From NCBI GenBank assembly GCA_003567135.1, contig PXAI01000314.1, forward strand, positions 1 to 8,310: 8,310 nucleotides of DNA, in the 5' to 3' direction. Made by a program: the position numbers and the translations under genes. Below the pieces are notes generated by a model that saw only the letters and a program-made list of their open reading frames with translations, was not told the origin of the DNA and ran no database searches. Position 1 is the first letter of the stretch, and every line of letters starts with the position of its first letter. Positions 5,740 to 8,310 of this stretch are shown piece by piece. The stretch comes from Balneolia bacterium. Its GTDB lineage: Bacteria > Bacteroidota > Rhodothermia > Balneolales > Cyclonatronaceae.

Positions 5740-5795
5740 AATTAATTAAAGGGGCTTTACCAATGAGGCGTTGGAGACGAAGTTAAAACCAGATT

Positions 5796-8021
5796 TCAGA
5801 TACATTCACATAAAGAATTGTAATGCATAATATCTACTTTTTTGAGTGCATCAAGAACTTCCTTGCAAATTGATTGGGCATTGTTAATGTAATATGGATG
5901 TTCTTGTATTCTAGTCGGTTTTTGAAGGTGAGAGGCATCATCTGAGAATTTATATATTTCCTTTCGTTTTGCCTCCTCCTCAAACAACAAGTCCAGCTTA
6001 CCTTTCCAATTACCACCACTTGGCTGCCTAAATCCGAGGTAAGCCTCCAATAACTTTCTGAGCAAGTTTGGGCTTGTATAAGCTTCATGAATTGTCGAGT
6101 TCTCATTCTCTGTAAATTTGTAGAGCAGTGAAAAAATAAATTGGTATTCAGATTTATTAATACGAAGTAAATGAGGAAGATTCTCGATTTTGCTATGGTG
6201 ATAGCCTTGGTCATCTATGATCCTTGAAATCCAATAACCTGCATGATCAGTTTTAAAATTACTATTTCTATTTATCCACTCGTCTTTAATCAGTAAAAAT
6301 AACTCATTATTGTGAGTAGATACGAATAACTGTTTGGCTGTTTTAAGCCTTTCATTGATTAGAGCCCATACCGAGTACACGTGATTACTGTCTAAGCTTG
6401 AAATTGGATCATCAATGAATACTATTGTATCCTCCAGTTTCTGATCGTTGTCTTCAAGCGAAACCAAAAAATATGCGAATGTTACAGCTGTACGCTCCCC
6501 ATCACTAAGATTTGTAGCGGCTACTCCATTTCTGCGAAATTCGAAAGTATTCTCCGTAATTGGAAAGACCTCTATATGACCCTCAGGTAAAATTAGTAAT
6601 AGTATTTCATTTAACTTTTCAACCGCTACTGAGCTTCTTCGTATTTCAGCCTCAAGTGTAGATATTTTTTCAGTGCAGGCTTGTTTCAAACAGGAATATT
6701 TTTCTAATAACGCATCATACCAATCCTGTTTTTCCCCGTGACTTTCAAAATCAAATGACTGAATCAATTTAGCGATGTAATGATCTTCTAACTTGCTTTT
6801 TGATTCAGAAATTAAGGTAGAAGTATTATTTGTCAGCTCGTTTTGCGTGCTATTTATAGCTTCAAGATTCTCCCAATGTTGCTCCCATTCTTCTGTACTT
6901 GGCAATTCGATTTCCAGGTTAAGTGCTTGATCAAGGTTATCTTCAATCTTTTCCTGTAAACTGCTTCTCAGAGTTGCAAGTACTGAAACAAATTTCTGAC
7001 GCCAAATCTCTAATTCTTGAACAGTTTTTGAATATTCCGTTCTTAAATGAGGATAAATAGAACTTTGTTGTGGTATTGTATAATTGATTGATTCCGGTAT
7101 TTGGCTCAACAATAAATTTACATCTGCACGAAGTTTTTCTTGTTCCTTATCAAAATGACCTCGCAAGCTATCAAATATTGATTTCTCAATGTCTCCTCCA
7201 CAAAAATGGCAGGTATCGGTTTCCTGGTGGAGGTTCAATGCTGTTCTTAACCAGTTTTCTAATTCAGAGTTTTCCTTTAAAGCTTGGATCGCTTGATTCG
7301 TTGCAGTTCTTGATAATAATTCGTGGCACTGGCTTACATACAAATTGAAATCAGGTAGTACCGGTTTTTGTATAGCAATGGATTGATAATCACTGGCAGT
7401 TGCTAACGTTTTTTTCAGATTTTCAACTTGTTCCTCATCCAGCAAGTAGTTTGGTGAATTAACTCTGATTCTGGGTAATGTCGAATCTAGGTTTCTCCTA
7501 TCATATCTCCCTCCAATAACTTCATTGATAACTCTGGCGGTAGAAGTCTTTTCTCCATCTAATAATTCTTTGTGATTTTCCTTCTTAGATTCTACTTGCT
7601 GAACACTAGCATTAATTCTTGAAAGCTGGCGTTTTCTTTTTTCAATCTTATGTCTCAGATATTGAATATTCTCACCTAAAATATGAACAGCCGGTGCATT
7701 GTGATCGGTGGAAAAATTGTTGTTAATAAAATCACGGTTGAAAACTTTTATGGCTAAAGGAGTAGATTCATCATTAGATTTCCATTCATAGTTTACATCG
7801 TCATTATTTTGAATTAAGCTAACAAATTCACCTTCAATTCCATCTGGAATATCTGAGCCTCCCATGACTGCAAACATACGGGATAAGGTAGTTTTACCTG
7901 AATAATTCCAGCCGTATAGAAGATTGAAACGACAAAAATCCCCAATCGATTCTTCGTCCCAAGAAAAACTTTTATAACTACCAAAATTACTCGCAGTTAC
8001 TATTTTTCGAACTTCTCCCAT
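5796..8021 (-). CDS. rloC: RloC-like anticodon nuclease (AAA_13 ABC-type ATPase with zinc hook)
   Basis: A 741-residue SMC/Rad50-like ATPase joined to a nuclease. Walker A is G37-WNYSGKT, the ABC signature NLSDGE is at 504-509, Walker B and the D-loop are IDDPISSLD at 536-544, and the H-loop histidine is H570 (STHNNEL). Coiled-coil arms (about 113-155, 280-345 and others) flank a CHFC zinc hook at C271/C274. The C-terminal region has R655-x3-E659 (NLLRKLLEAYL) and H698 (DDASH), matching the Arg-Glu-His triad of PrrC/RloC anticodon nucleases. The zinc hook and length fit RloC rather than PrrC. RloC is known to cut tRNA at the anticodon wobble position, under ATPase and DNA-damage control, as an antiviral response. 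ATG 8021-8019 has an AGGGGGAAG Shine-Dalgarno (8036-8028). It lies 86 bp downstream of the methyltransferase gene on the same strand, with no terminator seen, so co-transcription is possible. No interruption is visible. Confidence 0.75.
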   Translation of the reverse strand: MGEVRKIVTASNFGSYKSFSWDEESIGDFCRFNLLYGWNYSGKTTLSRMFAVMGGSDIPDGIEGEFVSLIQNNDDVNYEWKSNDESTPLAIKVFNRDFINNNFSTDHNAPAVHILGENIQYLRHKIEKRKRQLSRINASVQQVESKKENHKELLDGEKTSTARVINEVIGGRYDRRNLDSTLPRIRVNSPNYLLDEEQVENLKKTLATASDYQSIAIQKPVLPDFNLYVSQCHELLSRTATNQAIQALKENSELENWLRTALNLHQETDTCHFCGGDIEKSIFDSLRGHFDKEQEKLRADVNLLLSQIPESINYTIPQQSSIYPHLRTEYSKTVQELEIWRQKFVSVLATLRSSLQEKIEDNLDQALNLEIELPSTEEWEQHWENLEAINSTQNELTNNTSTLISESKSKLEDHYIAKLIQSFDFESHGEKQDWYDALLEKYSCLKQACTEKISTLEAEIRRSSVAVEKLNEILLLILPEGHIEVFPITENTFEFRRNGVAATNLSDGERTAVTFAYFLVSLEDNDQKLEDTIVFIDDPISSLDSNHVYSVWALINERLKTAKQLFVSTHNNELFLLIKDEWINRNSNFKTDHAGYWISRIIDDQGYHHSKIENLPHLLRINKSEYQFIFSLLYKFTENENSTIHEAYTSPNLLRKLLEAYLGFRQPSGGNWKGKLDLLFEEEAKRKEIYKFSDDASHLQKPTRIQEHPYYINNAQSICKEVLDALKKVDIMHYNSLCECI

Positions 8022-8027
8022 CTATAA

Positions 8028-8036
8028 CTTCCCCCT
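8028..8036 (-). promoter_or_regulatory. Strong Shine-Dalgarno of rloC
   Basis: AGGGGGAAG on the - strand lies 6 bases before the rloC ATG. It is the clearest ribosome binding site in the window and supports ATG 8021-8019 as the start. Confidence 0.5.
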
Positions 8037-8107
8037 AAAGTTCAAACACGGTAAATTAGGTTTTAAATACTGTATTTCATTTTTTGTTTTTTTACCTGAA
8101 ATAAACA

Positions 8108-8310
8108 TTACATGCTCCCCTCCACAACCCGCACTTCCTCCTCACTCAACCCATACAATTCATACACCATCTCATCAATCTCGCGGTCGGTTTGGGCGAT
8201 TTGAGTTTTTAGCTCATCCGCGTTGGCTTTTTGTTCATTGAAGTACTCCATCCATTCGGCTTCTTGTTTGAGGGAGAGGGTTACCTTTTTCTTCTTCAGC
8301 TCGGCCAGGA
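8108..8310 (-). CDS. C-terminus of a DNA methyltransferase / type IIG-like restriction-modification enzyme
   Basis: Partial gene: the frame is open to the right edge and ends at TAA 8110-8108, giving about 66 residues. The sequence contains LSLKQEAEWMEYFNEQK, then QIAQTDREIDEMVYELYGL and SEEEVRVVEGS. The D-x-x-I-D-x-x-V-Y-x-L-Y-G-L-(T/S)-x-x-E-x-x-x-V-E pattern is characteristic of the C-terminal end of N6-adenine DNA methyltransferases and combined restriction-methylation proteins (Eco57I/type IIG-like, also some BREX-type methylases). The catalytic domains lie outside the window, so the subtype is open. It is G+C-richer than rloC downstream, which suggests the two have different histories despite sharing a strand. 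RloC genes are known to travel with restriction-modification loci, which supports both calls. Confidence 0.75.
   Translation of the reverse strand, partial: LAELKKKKVTLSLKQEAEWMEYFNEQKANADELKTQIAQTDREIDEMVYELYGLSEEEVRVVEGSM

Noticed and set aside
5834..6214. 126-codon frame on the minus strand
   Set aside because: It lies wholly within rloC in another frame and has no recognisable protein features. It is a shadow of the real gene.
7088..7348. 86-codon plus-strand frame opposite the zinc-hook region
   Set aside because: It is antisense to well-supported rloC coding sequence, with no start signal or known motif.
8082..8094. Intrinsic terminator suggested by T-runs before the methyltransferase stop
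   Set aside because: The T-rich run is on the + strand, where no gene ends, and no stable G+C-rich stem precedes it.
1..8310. CRISPR array, tRNA or rRNA genes, insertion-sequence transposase
   Set aside because: No regularly spaced repeats, cloverleaf-like segments, conserved rRNA stretches or transposase reading frames were seen on either strand.

Overview
The window looks like a defence and toxin-antitoxin island in a member of the Bacteroidota/Balneolota group. The lineage call is an inference. It rests on the outer-membrane barrel gene at the left edge, which resembles the C-terminus of DUF5916 / family-9 carbohydrate-binding-domain proteins, on weak Shine-Dalgarno signals, and on frequent TTG/GTG starts. 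The two edge genes are visibly richer in G+C than the AT-rich middle (about 2600-8040), which suggests acquired DNA between more host-like flanks.

Layout, left to right. (1) 1-821 (+): 3' end of the barrel protein. (2) 939-2206 (+): a two-gene module, a conserved protein of unknown function followed 5 bp later by a PIN-domain ribonuclease-like protein. Both appear to start at TTG. (3) 2217-2438 (-): a small antitoxin of the 'addiction module component' family with no toxin gene beside it. (4) 2598-3954 (-): an AbiE-type pair. The AbiEi-like regulator/antitoxin is intact. The AbiEii-like nucleotidyltransferase toxin has lost its middle, including the expected catalytic region, and is a pseudogene. 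Four TGACAT half-sites lie just upstream of abiEi as a candidate operator. (5) About 4039-4173 (-): an unrecognised small ORF or gene remnant. (6) 4227-5739 (+): a tightly packed three-gene operon behind two perfect palindromes. It encodes a HigB-like putative toxin, an XRE-family antitoxin with a long C-terminal tail, and a protein whose layout resembles SecB. I read it as a candidate toxin-antitoxin-chaperone (TAC) system. (7) 5796-8021 (-): an ABC-type ATPase with a zinc-hook CxxC and an R-x3-E...H C-terminal triad, which I call RloC, a tRNA anticodon nuclease. (8) 8108-8310 (-): the C-terminus of a DNA methyltransferase or type IIG-like restriction-modification enzyme, directly upstream of rloC on the same strand.

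The genes probably work together only loosely. The restriction-modification enzyme plus RloC would form a layered antiviral unit, with RloC as the fallback tRNase. The PIN, AbiE and TAC-like modules are independent growth-arrest or abortive-infection cassettes. The most noteworthy items are the candidate TAC operon with its operators, the AbiE locus in which only the antitoxin survives, and RloC beside its restriction-modification partner.
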